This document shows positions 8,032 to 17,166 of a stretch of DNA of 64,000 bases, one piece after another. Numbering within the stretch: the stretch's first letter is position 1; every line of letters starts with the position of its first letter. The notes below the pieces were generated by a model. That model saw only the letters and a program-made list of their open reading frames with translations. It made no database searches and was not told where the DNA came from. Source of the stretch: Sipunculus nudus (lineage: Eukaryota; Annelida; Sipuncula; Golfingiida; Sipunculidae); contig JAPPUL010000079.1 of assembly GCA_026874595.1 (NCBI GenBank), positions 1,979,001 through 2,043,000 of the forward strand. Reading direction: 5' to 3'. The translations under genes were made by a program, and so were the position numbers.

Positions 8032-9624
8032 ATGAAAAAGGATATGGAGATAAACGACGTCTTGATAATAGGGAGCGGGATATCAGGCTGCTGTTGTGCA
8101 CTAGAGCTTGCAGATGCAGGACTGAACGTGGTTCTACTTAATAAGGAGGAAGAAGGGAAGCAATCAAATACGTTATATGCACAAGGGGGCATAGCCGGGC
8201 TTGGGTTTAATGACACAAAAGCTTTATTCAAACAAGATATAAAAGATGTAGGAGGAGGGCTTTGTTATGATGCGGCAATAGATGTAATAGTGGATGATGG
8301 GGCTAGGATGCTAAAGGAGGTTTTAGTAAATAAGTTACAAATACCGTTTACGAAAGACGAGCTTGGGGAGACCCACTATACATCAGAAGGAGCACATTCA
8401 ATAAGGAGGGTACATCACGTATTAGATCATACAGGGAAGGCAATAATTGAGGCATTGATAGATAGGGTAAGGGATCATCCAAATATAATATTTAAGACAG
8501 GACATATAGCAATAGATTTAATAACGCGAGGACATCATTCAAAAGATCATCATGATGTATACAGGGCGAATAAATGTCTGGGGGCCTATGTTTTATCTGA
8601 TTTAGAAGATGAGGTAAAGGTATATTTTGCAAAGAAGACGGTTTTGGCAACGGGCGGGCTTGGTAATATATATCTCTACACATCAAACCCTTCATCAGCA
8701 ACGGGCGATGGAGTTGCAATGGCCTATAGAGCAGGAGCAAGCATAATAAATGCAGAATACATACAATTCCATCCGACAACATTATTCCATCGTGATGCAG
8801 ATAGGTTTCTAATAACGGAGGCGTTAAGGGGAGAAGGAGGCAGGTTGTACAATGCGCGGGGAGAATATTTCATGAAAGGCTATCATGAGATGGGAGACCT
8901 TGCATCAAGAGACATAGTATCGCGAGCAATATATGAACAAATGTACTTAACGGGTAAAGATTATGTCTTTTTGGATTTAAAACCCTTAGAGGATAAGGGA
9001 TTAGATATATCTAAGTCTTTTCCGACGATATATGAAAAATGTGTAAGTATAGGTATAGATCCAAGGGAGGAGGCAATTCCGGTGGTACCGGCCTCACATT
9101 ATTTTTGTGGAGGCATAAAGGTAGATTTGTATGGCAGAACAGACATAATGAATTTGTATGCAGTAGGGGAGGTATCCTGTACGGGCGTTAATGGCGCAAA
9201 TCGTCTTGCAAGTGTATCATTGTTGGAAGGGTTGGTATGGGGGATTAGGAGTGCAGAGGACATAAAAGAGGGTATTATGGGGGTTGATATTAATCTACTT
9301 AAGGATGAATGTAGGAATATAGGTGAATGGGAGATGGTACAAGATGTAAATGAGAAAGCGGATCGAGTATTAATAGTGCAGGATTGGTTATCGATAAAGA
9401 CATTGATGTGGAACTACGTAGGAATAATACGAACAAAAAAGAGGTTATCGAGAGCCTATGCAGATTTGCGTTATTTATTAAACTGTATAGAGGAGTTTTA
9501 CCGGGAGACATTTGTAACAAAGGATTTATTAGAACTTAGAAATGGGATACTCTCAGCAAATATAGTGGCACGTGCAGCACTTAGGAATGCACAGAGCCGA
9601 GGATGTCATTATAGGAGTGATTAA
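8032..9624 (+). CDS. nadB: L-aspartate oxidase NadB
   Basis: About 530 residues. The FAD motif IIGSGISGCCCALELADAG is at the N-terminus, followed by NTLYAQGGIAG, GAHSIRRVHHVLDHTG, the covalent-flavin-free fumarate-reductase-type core (LATGGLGNIYLYTSNP, GAEYIQFHPTTL-type region, EALRGEGGRLYN), HYFCGGIKVDLYGRT, and GEVSCTGVNGANRLASVSLLEGL. It oxidises L-aspartate to iminoaspartate for quinolinate synthesis. The open frame extends to an ATG at 8008, but AAGGGG at 8020-8025 gives good spacing to the ATG at 8032, where the conserved sequence begins. It lies about 40 bases after nadC. Confidence 0.94.
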   Translation: MKKDMEINDVLIIGSGISGCCCALELADAGLNVVLLNKEEEGKQSNTLYAQGGIAGLGFNDTKALFKQDIKDVGGGLCYDAAIDVIVDDGARMLKEVLVNKLQIPFTKDELGETHYTSEGAHSIRRVHHVLDHTGKAIIEALIDRVRDHPNIIFKTGHIAIDLITRGHHSKDHHDVYRANKCLGAYVLSDLEDEVKVYFAKKTVLATGGLGNIYLYTSNPSSATGDGVAMAYRAGASIINAEYIQFHPTTLFHRDADRFLITEALRGEGGRLYNARGEYFMKGYHEMGDLASRDIVSRAIYEQMYLTGKDYVFLDLKPLEDKGLDISKSFPTIYEKCVSIGIDPREEAIPVVPASHYFCGGIKVDLYGRTDIMNLYAVGEVSCTGVNGANRLASVSLLEGLVWGIRSAEDIKEGIMGVDINLLKDECRNIGEWEMVQDVNEKADRVLIVQDWLSIKTLMWNYVGIIRTKKRLSRAYADLRYLLNCIEEFYRETFVTKDLLELRNGILSANIVARAALRNAQSRGCHYRSD

Positions 9625-9642
9625 ATTAGCTTGAGATGCGAT

Positions 9643-10434
9643 TTAATTTATATTAAGATTAAGGTTAGCTTCTTTTATGACTCTACTATAATCGGGTAAT
9701 AAAGTTTTGTAATCTTTGAATAGAGCAAGGAATTCGATATTACCTTTTTTGCCTTTGAATGGAGAGAATGTAATATTATGAAGATATAAGTTAGTATCAA
9801 AAGCACTTTGTAAAACATTTTCAATAGCCATTAGTTGCATGTTATAATCCTTAACAATACCTTTAAAGTTTTTGATATTTCTCCCAACTTCAAATTGGGG
9901 TTTAATCAAAGCGATAATAGTTTTATTATGGTCAAGGACATTAAAAACGTGCTTTAAAACGATAGTAAGGGAAATAAATGAAAGATCTATAGTAGCAAGC
10001 TGAATCTTTTTAGAAAACATATTTTTGTTTACATAACGAATATTAACTTTATCCAAGACACAAACTTTATTGCAAACACGGAGTTTATAAGCAAGTTGAT
10101 TAAATCCAACATCCAAAGCATAAACAAAAGAGGCATTATGCTGTAGTAGACAATCAGTAAAACCTCCTGTAGAAGCGCCAACGTCAAGAACATTCAAATT
10201 AGCAAGGTCTATATCGAAAGCTTTTATGGCTTTTTCAAGTTTATACCCCCCTCTGCTAACATATTTACTAATGTGTTTAATACGGATATTAGAATCGGTT
10301 TTAATAAGGAGTCCAGCTTTTGTAACGACTCTATCGTTTATTAAGACATTACCGGCCAAAATATGTTGTTGAGCAATACTTTTGGAAGTAAAAAAGCCTT
10401 TTTGAATAAGTAGGTTATCCAGACGTTGTTTCAT
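9643..10434 (-). CDS. tlyA: TlyA family S4/FtsJ-type rRNA 2'-O-methyltransferase
   Basis: 263 residues. Residues 1-60 form an S4 RNA-binding domain (RLDNLLIQKGFFTSKSIAQ, GNVLINDRVVTKAG). Then comes VSRGGYKLEKAI and the SAM-binding FtsJ-like fold (NVLDVGASTGGFTDCLLQ, ALDVGFNQLAYKLR, DLSFISLTIVL, LIKPQFEVG). In characterised members the enzyme methylates 16S/23S rRNA riboses. The family was once called haemolysin, but nothing in the sequence suggests a secreted toxin: there is no signal peptide and the enzyme motifs are intact. The gene is convergent with nadB, 18 bases apart. Confidence 0.93.
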   Translation of the reverse strand: MKQRLDNLLIQKGFFTSKSIAQQHILAGNVLINDRVVTKAGLLIKTDSNIRIKHISKYVSRGGYKLEKAIKAFDIDLANLNVLDVGASTGGFTDCLLQHNASFVYALDVGFNQLAYKLRVCNKVCVLDKVNIRYVNKNMFSKKIQLATIDLSFISLTIVLKHVFNVLDHNKTIIALIKPQFEVGRNIKNFKGIVKDYNMQLMAIENVLQSAFDTNLYLHNITFSPFKGKKGNIEFLALFKDYKTLLPDYSRVIKEANLNLNIN

Positions 10435-10489
10435 ATATAAAAATATATAAAGAGAATGAAGATTAGGATTAGTAATAAATTAATAAAGA

Positions 10490-10518
10490 TTGACAATATA
10501 ATATAAAGTGTATATAAT
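10490..10518 (+). promoter_or_regulatory. sigma-70-type promoter for the FmdB-type gene
   Basis: TTGACA at 10490-10495, a 17-base spacer, and TATAAT at 10513-10518: a perfect consensus. It lies about 60 bases before the ATG of the zinc-ribbon gene. Transcription would start near 10525, leaving a short leader with the SD GGAGG. Confidence 0.85.
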
Positions 10519-10576
10519 TTAATATTAAAATTAGAATCAACTAATAAAACAATAAATAAGGATAGGAGGCGTATAT

Positions 10577-10837
10577 ATGCCAACATATGAATATAAATGT
10601 TTAGAGTGTGGACATGTATTTGAAGAATTTCAAACTATGAATGCACAGCCGATACAAGAGTGTCCAAGCTGTAAAAGCCCAGTAGAGAAGCTGATTGGGA
10701 CGGGAGCGGGAGTAATATACAAGGGGTCTGGATTTTATTCAACAGACTATAGAGAAAGTAAAGCACCAAGCAGTCCTCCTCCTGCAAGTCAAGGAGGCGG
10801 ATGCGGTCCTGGATGTGGCTGCGTATCAAACTATTAA
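10577..10837 (+). CDS. FmdB-type zinc ribbon protein
   Basis: 86 residues starting MPTYEYKCLECGHVFEEFQ, with the second knuckle QECPSCKSPVEKL. This is the FmdB/CxxC_CxxC_SSSS family signature, with two CxxC pairs predicted to bind one Zn. The C-terminus is low complexity, Ser/Pro- then Gly/Cys-rich (GGGCGPGCGC), as in many members. The role is unknown in general; a regulatory one was suggested for fmdB of methylotrophs. SD GGAGG stands before the ATG and a consensus promoter lies upstream. Confidence 0.9.
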   Translation: MPTYEYKCLECGHVFEEFQTMNAQPIQECPSCKSPVEKLIGTGAGVIYKGSGFYSTDYRESKAPSSPPPASQGGGCGPGCGCVSNY

Positions 10838-10940
10838 TAATTTAATAGGACTATAAAAAAGATGTAGCTGTAATTAATTATTGTGGACGCATAAAAATAT
10901 CTTGAAAGCTATATAAATAAGATATAAAAGCTAAAGTAAG

Positions 10941-11633
10941 GTGTTTTTGAATGATATGTTGTCTTATGGTAGAATTACAGTTGCATTAGCACAAGTAGTA
11001 TATTTGGTAATATTTTTTGCACTGCATGCACATAGTACTAGTTTAAAGAGAGTGATAGAGCTTGCTGAGAAGTCCCTACAGGCTAATAATACAGCACAAG
11101 GTAGATTTATACTTGAGCAAGATAATAAGAAGCGTAGCGGCCGGTTTTTATATAAAAAGCCCCAAAATCTAAAGCTAATATTTGATAAATCTAATAAGAC
11201 AATAATCTTTAATGGAAAGAACTTATGGATAAGTATTAGAGATAAGATTCTAGTTGAACAAGACTTATATTCAAAGGAGTTACATATAGGTCTTGAAACC
11301 CAAGACCTAAGTTATTTAAGAAAGACCTATACATTTGCCTTTAAAGATGATTATAGTTACCCAATATATATAAAGTCTTTGGATGTTAAAGTGTATATAT
11401 TAGAACTTAATGCTATCAATTGGGATACCTCTTTTCCAAAACTATATTTTTATATTAGAGGAGATGGTTTTATAGTGAAGAATGTGGGTATTAGTAGTGA
11501 TGGAGGAAGGTATGCTTTGACTAAGCTTGAAGTTTTTTTAAATAAACCAATAGAAGATGAAGAATTTTTGTATAGACTAAAAGAAGGTCTTAAAATAATT
11601 AAGAATCCGTTTACTACTGGACGATTTAAATAG
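10941..11633 (+). CDS. LolA-like outer-membrane lipoprotein carrier protein
   Basis: 230 residues from a GTG start (ATG at 10951 is out of frame). The N-terminus has a hydrophobic segment (ITVALAQVVYLVIFFALHAHS) typical of a signal peptide. The mature part has the LolA pattern of strands GRFILEQDNKKRSGRFLYKKP, LKLIF and NGKNLWI, predicting the half-barrel that carries lipoproteins from LolCDE across the periplasm. Identity to LolA is by pattern rather than strict motif, so a related periplasmic carrier is possible. The RodZ-like gene follows after about 75 bases. Confidence 0.65.
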   Translation: MFLNDMLSYGRITVALAQVVYLVIFFALHAHSTSLKRVIELAEKSLQANNTAQGRFILEQDNKKRSGRFLYKKPQNLKLIFDKSNKTIIFNGKNLWISIRDKILVEQDLYSKELHIGLETQDLSYLRKTYTFAFKDDYSYPIYIKSLDVKVYILELNAINWDTSFPKLYFYIRGDGFIVKNVGISSDGGRYALTKLEVFLNKPIEDEEFLYRLKEGLKIIKNPFTTGRFK

Positions 11634-11710
11634 ATGTATAAATAGCGGAATAATATTGTAATACGTTTATTTATGTGAAGATTGTAAATTAAATTATGGA
11701 GTAAAGATAT

Positions 11711-12004
11711 ATGGAACTTTGTGGTACTTTACTAAAAACAGAAAGACTCAAAAAACATTATAGTATATCAGACATATCTAAAATGACAAAAATACGTCAA
11801 AAGTATATAGAGCGGATAGAAGAGAATGATTTTAGCGTATTTCCAGCAAAGGTATATATATATGGTTTTGTACACTTATACGCCCTTTGTCTTGGCCTTA
11901 AAGGGAATGAGATAGTAGAGCTTTGTAAGAGTAACTTGTCTGGTGAGGAAGATATGGCCTATCAACTGGTAAACAATAAAAAGAATATAATGGCGATTAA
12001 ATAA
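11711..12004 (+). CDS. RodZ-like helix-turn-helix protein without membrane segment
   Basis: 97 residues. GTLLKTERLKKHYSISDISK, then KIRQKYIERIEENDFSVFPA and VYIYGFVHLYALCLGL, matches the HTH_25 domain at the N-terminus of RodZ, where the aromatic-rich second half contacts MreB. Unlike full RodZ there is no transmembrane helix or periplasmic domain; the protein ends soon after the helix-turn-helix. It could be a truncated-type RodZ acting in cell shape or a DNA-binding regulator. SD GGAG lies at good spacing before the ATG. Confidence 0.75.
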   Translation: MELCGTLLKTERLKKHYSISDISKMTKIRQKYIERIEENDFSVFPAKVYIYGFVHLYALCLGLKGNEIVELCKSNLSGEEDMAYQLVNNKKNIMAIK

Positions 12005-12197
12005 TCTTTTAAGATGTAAATCGTTTGTGATCTTTAGAATATTTAAATTATTATTTAAAAGCTGCTACTACACTCTATATAGACAATAACATTATTAAAA
12101 TTGGTAAGAATACTAAAAATAAATTTAATAAGTGAAAATATTGTTATTAAATTGAAATGGTAAGACTGCTAATAATCGTAAGGATTCTTTATACAGG

Positions 12198-12848
12198 ATG
12201 TTATTAACTTTAGCTAATATATTTACGATATCCCGCTTAATATTAATAATACCATTTTTATATTTTCTACAGTTAGACTATCCGAATGAATATGGGCTAA
12301 GCAACTTTATATCAAAGATGGTGTCGCTAATAATCTTTTTATTAGCATCGCTAACAGATCTACTTGATGGCTATCTTGCAAGGATATACAAAGAAGAAAC
12401 AAAAATAGGAAGATTTCTCGATCCACTAGCAGATAAGGTACTAATAGCGAGTGCCTTAATAGCTTTTCTGCAGCTTGAAGGAGGGATAATACCTTATTGG
12501 ATGGTACTATTAGTAATATTACGCGAGTTTATAATAACAGCATTAAGGATAACAGCGTTATCACAAAGTGAAGAACTTGAGACAACCCTACTTGCAAAGG
12601 CAAAGACAACTTTTCAAGTTTTGACAATAATAGTGATATTGTTTTTTCTAGTATTAAAATCCTATTACTATCCCTTAGAAAGCTATCCAAAAGCAATAAC
12701 CCTAAACACATTTTTAAGACTTTACTTTGAGGACTTTGGAACATTTGTAAGTCACACACCTTATGTACTTATGCTAGTAACGACAGTAATAACGGTAGGA
12801 TCAGGTCTTAAATATTTATGGCGAAACAAAAAACTAGTAATTGGGTAA
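12198..12848 (+). CDS. pgsA: CDP-diacylglycerol--glycerol-3-phosphate 3-phosphatidyltransferase
   Basis: 216 residues. It carries the CDP-alcohol phosphotransferase signature in SLTDLLDGYLARIYKEETKI followed by GRFLDPLADK, where the Asp residues bind metal and substrate. LANIFTISRL at the N-terminus and at least four hydrophobic membrane segments are typical of PgsA. It makes phosphatidylglycerophosphate in the inner membrane. The next gene, pgpA, which carries out the following step, overlaps its 3' end by 31 bases, so the two are translationally linked. Confidence 0.93.
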   Translation: MLLTLANIFTISRLILIIPFLYFLQLDYPNEYGLSNFISKMVSLIIFLLASLTDLLDGYLARIYKEETKIGRFLDPLADKVLIASALIAFLQLEGGIIPYWMVLLVILREFIITALRITALSQSEELETTLLAKAKTTFQVLTIIVILFFLVLKSYYYPLESYPKAITLNTFLRLYFEDFGTFVSHTPYVLMLVTTVITVGSGLKYLWRNKKLVIG

Positions 12849-13336
12849 GGAAATACATAAATGAAGGGATAAAACTCGTTGCAACAAGTTTTTATCTTGG
12901 ATTAATACCCTATGCACCTGGGACTTTGGGAAGTTTAGTTGGGATTTTGTTATATTTTTTGACAGGGTTATCAATCTATTATTATGTGTTACTGTTGGGA
13001 CTTTTTATATTAGGAATAATATCTAGTGACTATGCAAGTAAGCACATATTTTATGAAGAAGACAGTCCAAAGATAGTGATAGATGAAACGGTGGGCTGTT
13101 ATTTGGCGTTTTATGGGTTAAATGGTCTTAGTGGGAGTGAGATTATATGGTATATAGTGGTTATATTTGTGCTTTTTAGAATATTTGATATATTAAAGCC
13201 CTATCCGATAGGCTTATCAGAAGGTATTAAGGGAGGATTGGGGATTATGTTGGATGATATTGTTGCGGGTATTTACACAATATTAGTAGTCTGTTTTATT
13301 AGATTGATATTGCCTCTGGAGAAGGTCTTTAGTTAA
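12818..13336 (+). CDS. pgpA: phosphatidylglycerophosphatase A
   Basis: 172 residues. The PgpA signature GLIPYAPGTLGSLVGILLY is near the N-terminus, followed by DYASKHIFYEEDSPKIVIDE with catalytic acidic residues, the Asp-rich FRIFDILKPYPIGLSEGIKG, and GIMLDDIVAGIY at the C-terminus. Several membrane helices are visible. It dephosphorylates phosphatidylglycerophosphate to phosphatidylglycerol, completing the step begun by PgsA. The ATG lies inside the end of pgsA (31-base overlap), a classical coupled arrangement. Confidence 0.94.
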   Translation: MAKQKTSNWVRKYINEGIKLVATSFYLGLIPYAPGTLGSLVGILLYFLTGLSIYYYVLLLGLFILGIISSDYASKHIFYEEDSPKIVIDETVGCYLAFYGLNGLSGSEIIWYIVVIFVLFRIFDILKPYPIGLSEGIKGGLGIMLDDIVAGIYTILVVCFIRLILPLEKVFS

Positions 13337-13362
13337 CTTACTTAACTATCATAATTTCGTGT

Positions 13363-13794
13363 ATGCAAGTAATAAATAAAGAAGAGTTTAGATTTATAAT
13401 TTTTTTGTTTTTCTTGCTTAGCTTTATAGAATTGTATTCTTATGTTGAGGGGCTAAAGGATATTGTAATGGGAGTGGAGGTTGGCTCTTTAAAAGAGAAG
13501 CGTTTGGATGTTTTGATGGATGGAGGAGATAATGGAGGAGATAATGTTAGGCGTGGGATGTCTTCAAGCAAGAAGAGAAAATACTATAATTTTGTAAAAG
13601 GAGAGGGTGTTTTATCAGACGGGAAATTTATAGAAGTTGAGATACGAGGAGCAGTGAGGAGGCCTGGGGTATACAAGCTTAATGAGGGAACATCGTTGTA
13701 TGAGTTATTAAGATTAAGTTATTTAGATGGAGTTGAGCTTAAGGGGTATAAAGATCGTATATTACGGGATGGTGAGACAATATATATCCGATAA
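13363..13794 (+). CDS. SLBB-domain secreted or membrane-anchored protein
   Basis: 143 residues. An N-terminal hydrophobic helix (FIIFLFFLLSFIELYSYV) acts as signal or anchor. The C-terminal 55 residues (KFIEVEIRGAVRRPGVYKL through DGETIYIR) are an SLBB (soluble-ligand-binding beta-grasp) domain as found in polysaccharide export proteins and ComEA N-termini. The linker contains a perfect 12-base duplication encoding GGDN twice. With no helix-hairpin-helix it is not a full ComEA. A carbohydrate- or ligand-binding envelope role is inferred. Confidence 0.75.
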   Translation: MQVINKEEFRFIIFLFFLLSFIELYSYVEGLKDIVMGVEVGSLKEKRLDVLMDGGDNGGDNVRRGMSSSKKRKYYNFVKGEGVLSDGKFIEVEIRGAVRRPGVYKLNEGTSLYELLRLSYLDGVELKGYKDRILRDGETIYIR

Positions 13795-13843
13795 TACTAG
13801 TCTTAATTGGTCAATATAAAAAGACGTGTTATAATAAATTGAT

Positions 13844-14698
13844 ATGGGTATAAAATTATGGTCTTATTATAAAGGAGAGGGTTTTAAAGTGGAAAGAAAA
13901 GAAGAGCTAACGGGTGGTGGAGAAGATGTAGGAGAAGTTGGGAAAGAGATAGGGTCTGATGAGATAGAGTCTGATGTAGAAAAAGATATGATATTATCTC
14001 TTGTTGACGAAATATTTGTAGAAGAAGGGAAGATTACGGTGCTTGAAGAAGAGGATATGAAAAAGAATATAACTCTACCTAAATTAGGTGTAGCACTTAA
14101 TGTATCTGAAGTAGGACTTAAAGATATAGATAAAAAGTTGGATAAAGATGTGGGATCTGGAGAGGGTTTGGGGAAAGATGTAGGACAGAGTGGTCAAGAA
14201 ATTGTTTTTGATATGGAAGATTATAATCTAAGAGATTATGATATAAAACTACAAAATTTAGGGGGATTTAAGGTGGAAGATGATACTAATTATAATATTG
14301 ATTATTATAGCTATAATGGATATAAGGATAGACATTTTGCGGATGTAGATGAGAAGGTATTCACGGATTTTAAATATGCTGGTCTTTTAAATGAACTAAG
14401 AGGGGAGGATGGGGAGAGTACTTATGAGGGATCATCTAATAAAACAGATATTCTTGGTAGGAAATTACTTGATATACTGGATATAGAAGACATATTATTG
14501 GAGTTGGAGAGTGTGGTTACGAAGAACAGAGAAGAAAGGGGAGGAGAAGGCCGTGTTTATAAAAACAATCTAAAGACCTCAGATGTCAGAGTATATAATC
14601 ATATAAATAAGTTTATTTGTGGTCTTTCTGAATCTGAGAGGGAGAAGGTTTTGAGGTTTAGTAAAGAAGAGCTTTATAGTCGTTTAATAACCGCCTAA
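13844..14698 (+). CDS. acidic hypothetical protein, 284 aa
   Basis: No family recognised. The protein is strongly acidic, rich in Asp, Glu, Gly and Lys, with low-complexity stretches (GGGEDVGEVGKEIG, DKDVGSGEGLGKDVG) and Tyr/Asn/Asp-rich middle parts. There is no signal peptide or membrane segment. The last 35 residues (CGLSESEREKVLRFSKEELY) look like a short folded helical module. Much of it is probably disordered. It sits between the SLBB gene and the DUF115 gene in the same direction and may be part of the same transcript. Confidence 0.7.
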   Translation: MGIKLWSYYKGEGFKVERKEELTGGGEDVGEVGKEIGSDEIESDVEKDMILSLVDEIFVEEGKITVLEEEDMKKNITLPKLGVALNVSEVGLKDIDKKLDKDVGSGEGLGKDVGQSGQEIVFDMEDYNLRDYDIKLQNLGGFKVEDDTNYNIDYYSYNGYKDRHFADVDEKVFTDFKYAGLLNELRGEDGESTYEGSSNKTDILGRKLLDILDIEDILLELESVVTKNREERGGEGRVYKNNLKTSDVRVYNHINKFICGLSESEREKVLRFSKEELYSRLITA

Positions 14699-14746
14699 GT
14701 TATATTTTGCTTAATAATATACTAAAATTGTTTTATAGAGCAATAA

Positions 14747-16375
14747 TTGGACCTACCAGAAGAATCAACATATGAGTTTTTAAGAAGCCAACGAGGGGAC
14801 ATAACGCTAAAGATAAATGGGAAGTATATCCATAGTAGCTATGACCCTGTAAAAGAAGGCAAGCGTGAAGCTTTTAGTGTAGCTACAGAAGGGAAGAAGT
14901 ATCTTATAGTGTATGGCCTTGGGTTGGGGTATCATATAAATCCGCATTTAAATAATAAATCGTTAAAATTGATAGTGATAGAAGAGAGAGAATGGTTGGT
15001 AAAGAAAGTTTTATCGATGTATGGAGATAAGTATAGAAGGGGGAATTTATTAATATTTGTAGGGGATTTAAATAGATTATTATATTGCCTTTTAAATGAG
15101 ATAAACGAGGTAGAATCAGGAGAGATTGCACAATTAGTCCATGTAGGAAGCTATAATTTGTCAAAAGGCTATTATAAAAGAGCGCAAAAGATAGTAGGAC
15201 AGATACAGAAAGCGAAACTACAAAGTTATATAACAACGTTATCGTTTAGTAGGAGATGGCATGAAAATATTTTAAAAAATCTAAGATATTTGAGAAAGAG
15301 TGGAATCTTTAAGAAAAGAAAAGTAAATATTCCAGTTTTTCTAATAACAAGCGGACCAAGTCTTGATGAGAATATTAAAGAACTTGGAATCATATCTAAA
15401 AAGGGGATAGTAATAGCGGTTGGCTCAGTGTATCATAGGCTTAGAGAAGAAGGGATAAAAGTAGATTTCATAATATCGACTGATGGTGGCATAGCAAATA
15501 GGGTGCACTTAGAGGGCTTAGACAAAGGGGAGCATCTCCCATATTTGATAACGACTTTGTCAGCGGTGCCTAATTTATTTAGGAAGTGGGAAGATAAATT
15601 AATACTAATAAATCAAGATTTGCCAATAGAAAGGGAGCTATTACCTTCTATAGTAACCAAGATACCTATGCTTGGCAGTATTTCACTAGTGAGTTTTGAG
15701 ATAGCAAAAAGTATAACAACGGGGGATATATATTTAATAGGGTTTGATTTTGCATATAAAGATTCGTTATATCATTATAAAGGCAATCGGATAGAAGAGT
15801 ATTTACGATATAAATCAGATAAGCTAATGCCTCTTGAGACGGGGCTTGCTCGCTTACAAAATAGGTTTGGAACGAGTATGGTGGCAAATGAATTAGATAA
15901 GCCAATAAAGACCAACTTTGCGATGAAATCGTATTTGGATGTTTTTGAAACTTTATTAAGTCAAAATAGTTTAAAGGTATTCAACCTAAAAGGAGCGAGT
16001 TCTCTAAATATTAAGGGGAGTGTAAACTGTTCTTTTTCTGATATATATAAACTCGTGGATGTAAATATAATTAGTGAAGATTTAATATTCTTTGAAAATC
16101 TATATAAAGCATACGCTAAAAGGGTTTCAAGAATGTTGAATGAGTTTAAAAGGCTACAAAACTTTCTTGTAAGTCAAGATAGCCAGAGCGTGGAGAGAGT
16201 ATATGATTTTATAGACTTAAGTTTCTTAAAAGATGAGATATATTTTACAAATGGGATGCTATTTAAAAGGCTAAGAGAGAAAGAGGATGTAATTAAATGG
16301 TATACTATAAAAGAGGAACTAATATATTATACATCACGGACAATAATTTTTTTAGAAGAGAGTTTAAATACTTAG
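14747..16375 (+). CDS. DUF115 / 6-hydroxymethylpterin pyrophosphokinase MptE-like protein
   Basis: 542 residues from a TTG start. The central domain has the DUF115 (MptE-like, PF01973) pattern: PVFLITSGPSLDENIKEL, GIVIAVGSVYHRLREEGIKVD, FIISTDGG, ITTLSAVPNLF and GDIYLIGFDFAY. Upstream is the YLIVYGLGLGYHI segment also seen in bacterial motility-accessory-factor (Maf)-like proteins, and the C-terminus is helical. In flagellated bacteria related proteins are implicated in flagellin glycosylation, and in archaea MptE makes a pterin. The bacterial context favours surface or flagellar glycosylation, but that is inference. The 3' end overlaps the convergent mlaE by 12 bases. Confidence 0.85.
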   Translation: MDLPEESTYEFLRSQRGDITLKINGKYIHSSYDPVKEGKREAFSVATEGKKYLIVYGLGLGYHINPHLNNKSLKLIVIEEREWLVKKVLSMYGDKYRRGNLLIFVGDLNRLLYCLLNEINEVESGEIAQLVHVGSYNLSKGYYKRAQKIVGQIQKAKLQSYITTLSFSRRWHENILKNLRYLRKSGIFKKRKVNIPVFLITSGPSLDENIKELGIISKKGIVIAVGSVYHRLREEGIKVDFIISTDGGIANRVHLEGLDKGEHLPYLITTLSAVPNLFRKWEDKLILINQDLPIERELLPSIVTKIPMLGSISLVSFEIAKSITTGDIYLIGFDFAYKDSLYHYKGNRIEEYLRYKSDKLMPLETGLARLQNRFGTSMVANELDKPIKTNFAMKSYLDVFETLLSQNSLKVFNLKGASSLNIKGSVNCSFSDIYKLVDVNIISEDLIFFENLYKAYAKRVSRMLNEFKRLQNFLVSQDSQSVERVYDFIDLSFLKDEIYFTNGMLFKRLREKEDVIKWYTIKEELIYYTSRTIIFLEESLNT

Positions 16376-17155
16376 GAATCTAATAATAATTGCGTTCATA
16401 AAGTAATCAGAAATTATAATACTAATACTTGCAATAACAACAGCTCTGGTAGTAGATTTACCAACACCCTCAGCGCCACCATAAGTCTCAAAACCATAAA
16501 AACACCCTACAACTGCCATAATAGCTCCAAACACACTAGCTTTCATAAGGCCACCTGCAATATCAAGTAACTTAACATATGTAACCGTTTGCTCAATATA
16601 AATATTTAAATTCTGGTCAAACATACTAGTGGCTACGATACCACCACCAATTATACCAATTATATCTGCAAGCATTGTAAGCAGTGGAAATACTATAATA
16701 GATGCAATAAATCGCGGAACAGCAAGATATTGTACCGGGTTTGTAGATAATATAATAAGTGCATCAATCTGCTCGCTAACCTTCATCGTTCCAATCTCAG
16801 CCGCTATTGCAGAACCCACTCGTCCTGTTATCATTAAGGCCATAAGTGTTGGGCCAAGCTCTCTTACAAATGAAAGCCCTACTACTGCTCCTATATATTG
16901 AGATGTGCCCTGTAATTTGGCTTCTAAGGTAAAACCAAGTTGCAGTGCAAATACCATGCCTGTTGATAAGGCTGTTAACATTACAACTGGAATTGAATCG
17001 TAGCCTATCTTAACAAGCTGATCAATTAAGTTTTTACCAAAAAAGGGACGCCTTAAACTTAAATAAATTACTTCAAAAAAGAGTTTTACACCACGACCTA
17101 TCGTCTCTATATTTTTTAATACTATTTCTAAAAACTTAGGTATAAAGTTTTTCAT
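16364..17155 (-). CDS. mlaE: MlaE-family ABC transporter permease
   Basis: 263 residues with five to six hydrophobic segments. The MlaE/PF02405 signature is clear: YDSIPVVMLTALSTGMVFALQ, VRELGPTLMALMITGRVGSAIAAEIGTM, SEQIDAL and ATNP-like STNPVQYLAVPR. MlaE is the permease of the inner-membrane phospholipid transporter that maintains outer-membrane lipid asymmetry. The ATPase (MlaF) and MCE-domain partner (MlaD) would normally follow; here the gene is instead close to dnaB (11 bases), so partners must lie elsewhere. Confidence 0.93.
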   Translation of the reverse strand: MKNFIPKFLEIVLKNIETIGRGVKLFFEVIYLSLRRPFFGKNLIDQLVKIGYDSIPVVMLTALSTGMVFALQLGFTLEAKLQGTSQYIGAVVGLSFVRELGPTLMALMITGRVGSAIAAEIGTMKVSEQIDALIILSTNPVQYLAVPRFIASIIVFPLLTMLADIIGIIGGGIVATSMFDQNLNIYIEQTVTYVKLLDIAGGLMKASVFGAIMAVVGCFYGFETYGGAEGVGKSTTRAVVIASISIIISDYFMNAIIIRFLSI

Positions 17156-17166
17156 ACAACTTCTTC

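Noticed and set aside
9643-10434. TlyA as a haemolysin/toxin
   Set aside because: S4 and FtsJ-type methyltransferase motifs are intact and there is no export signal; the family's demonstrated role is rRNA methylation.
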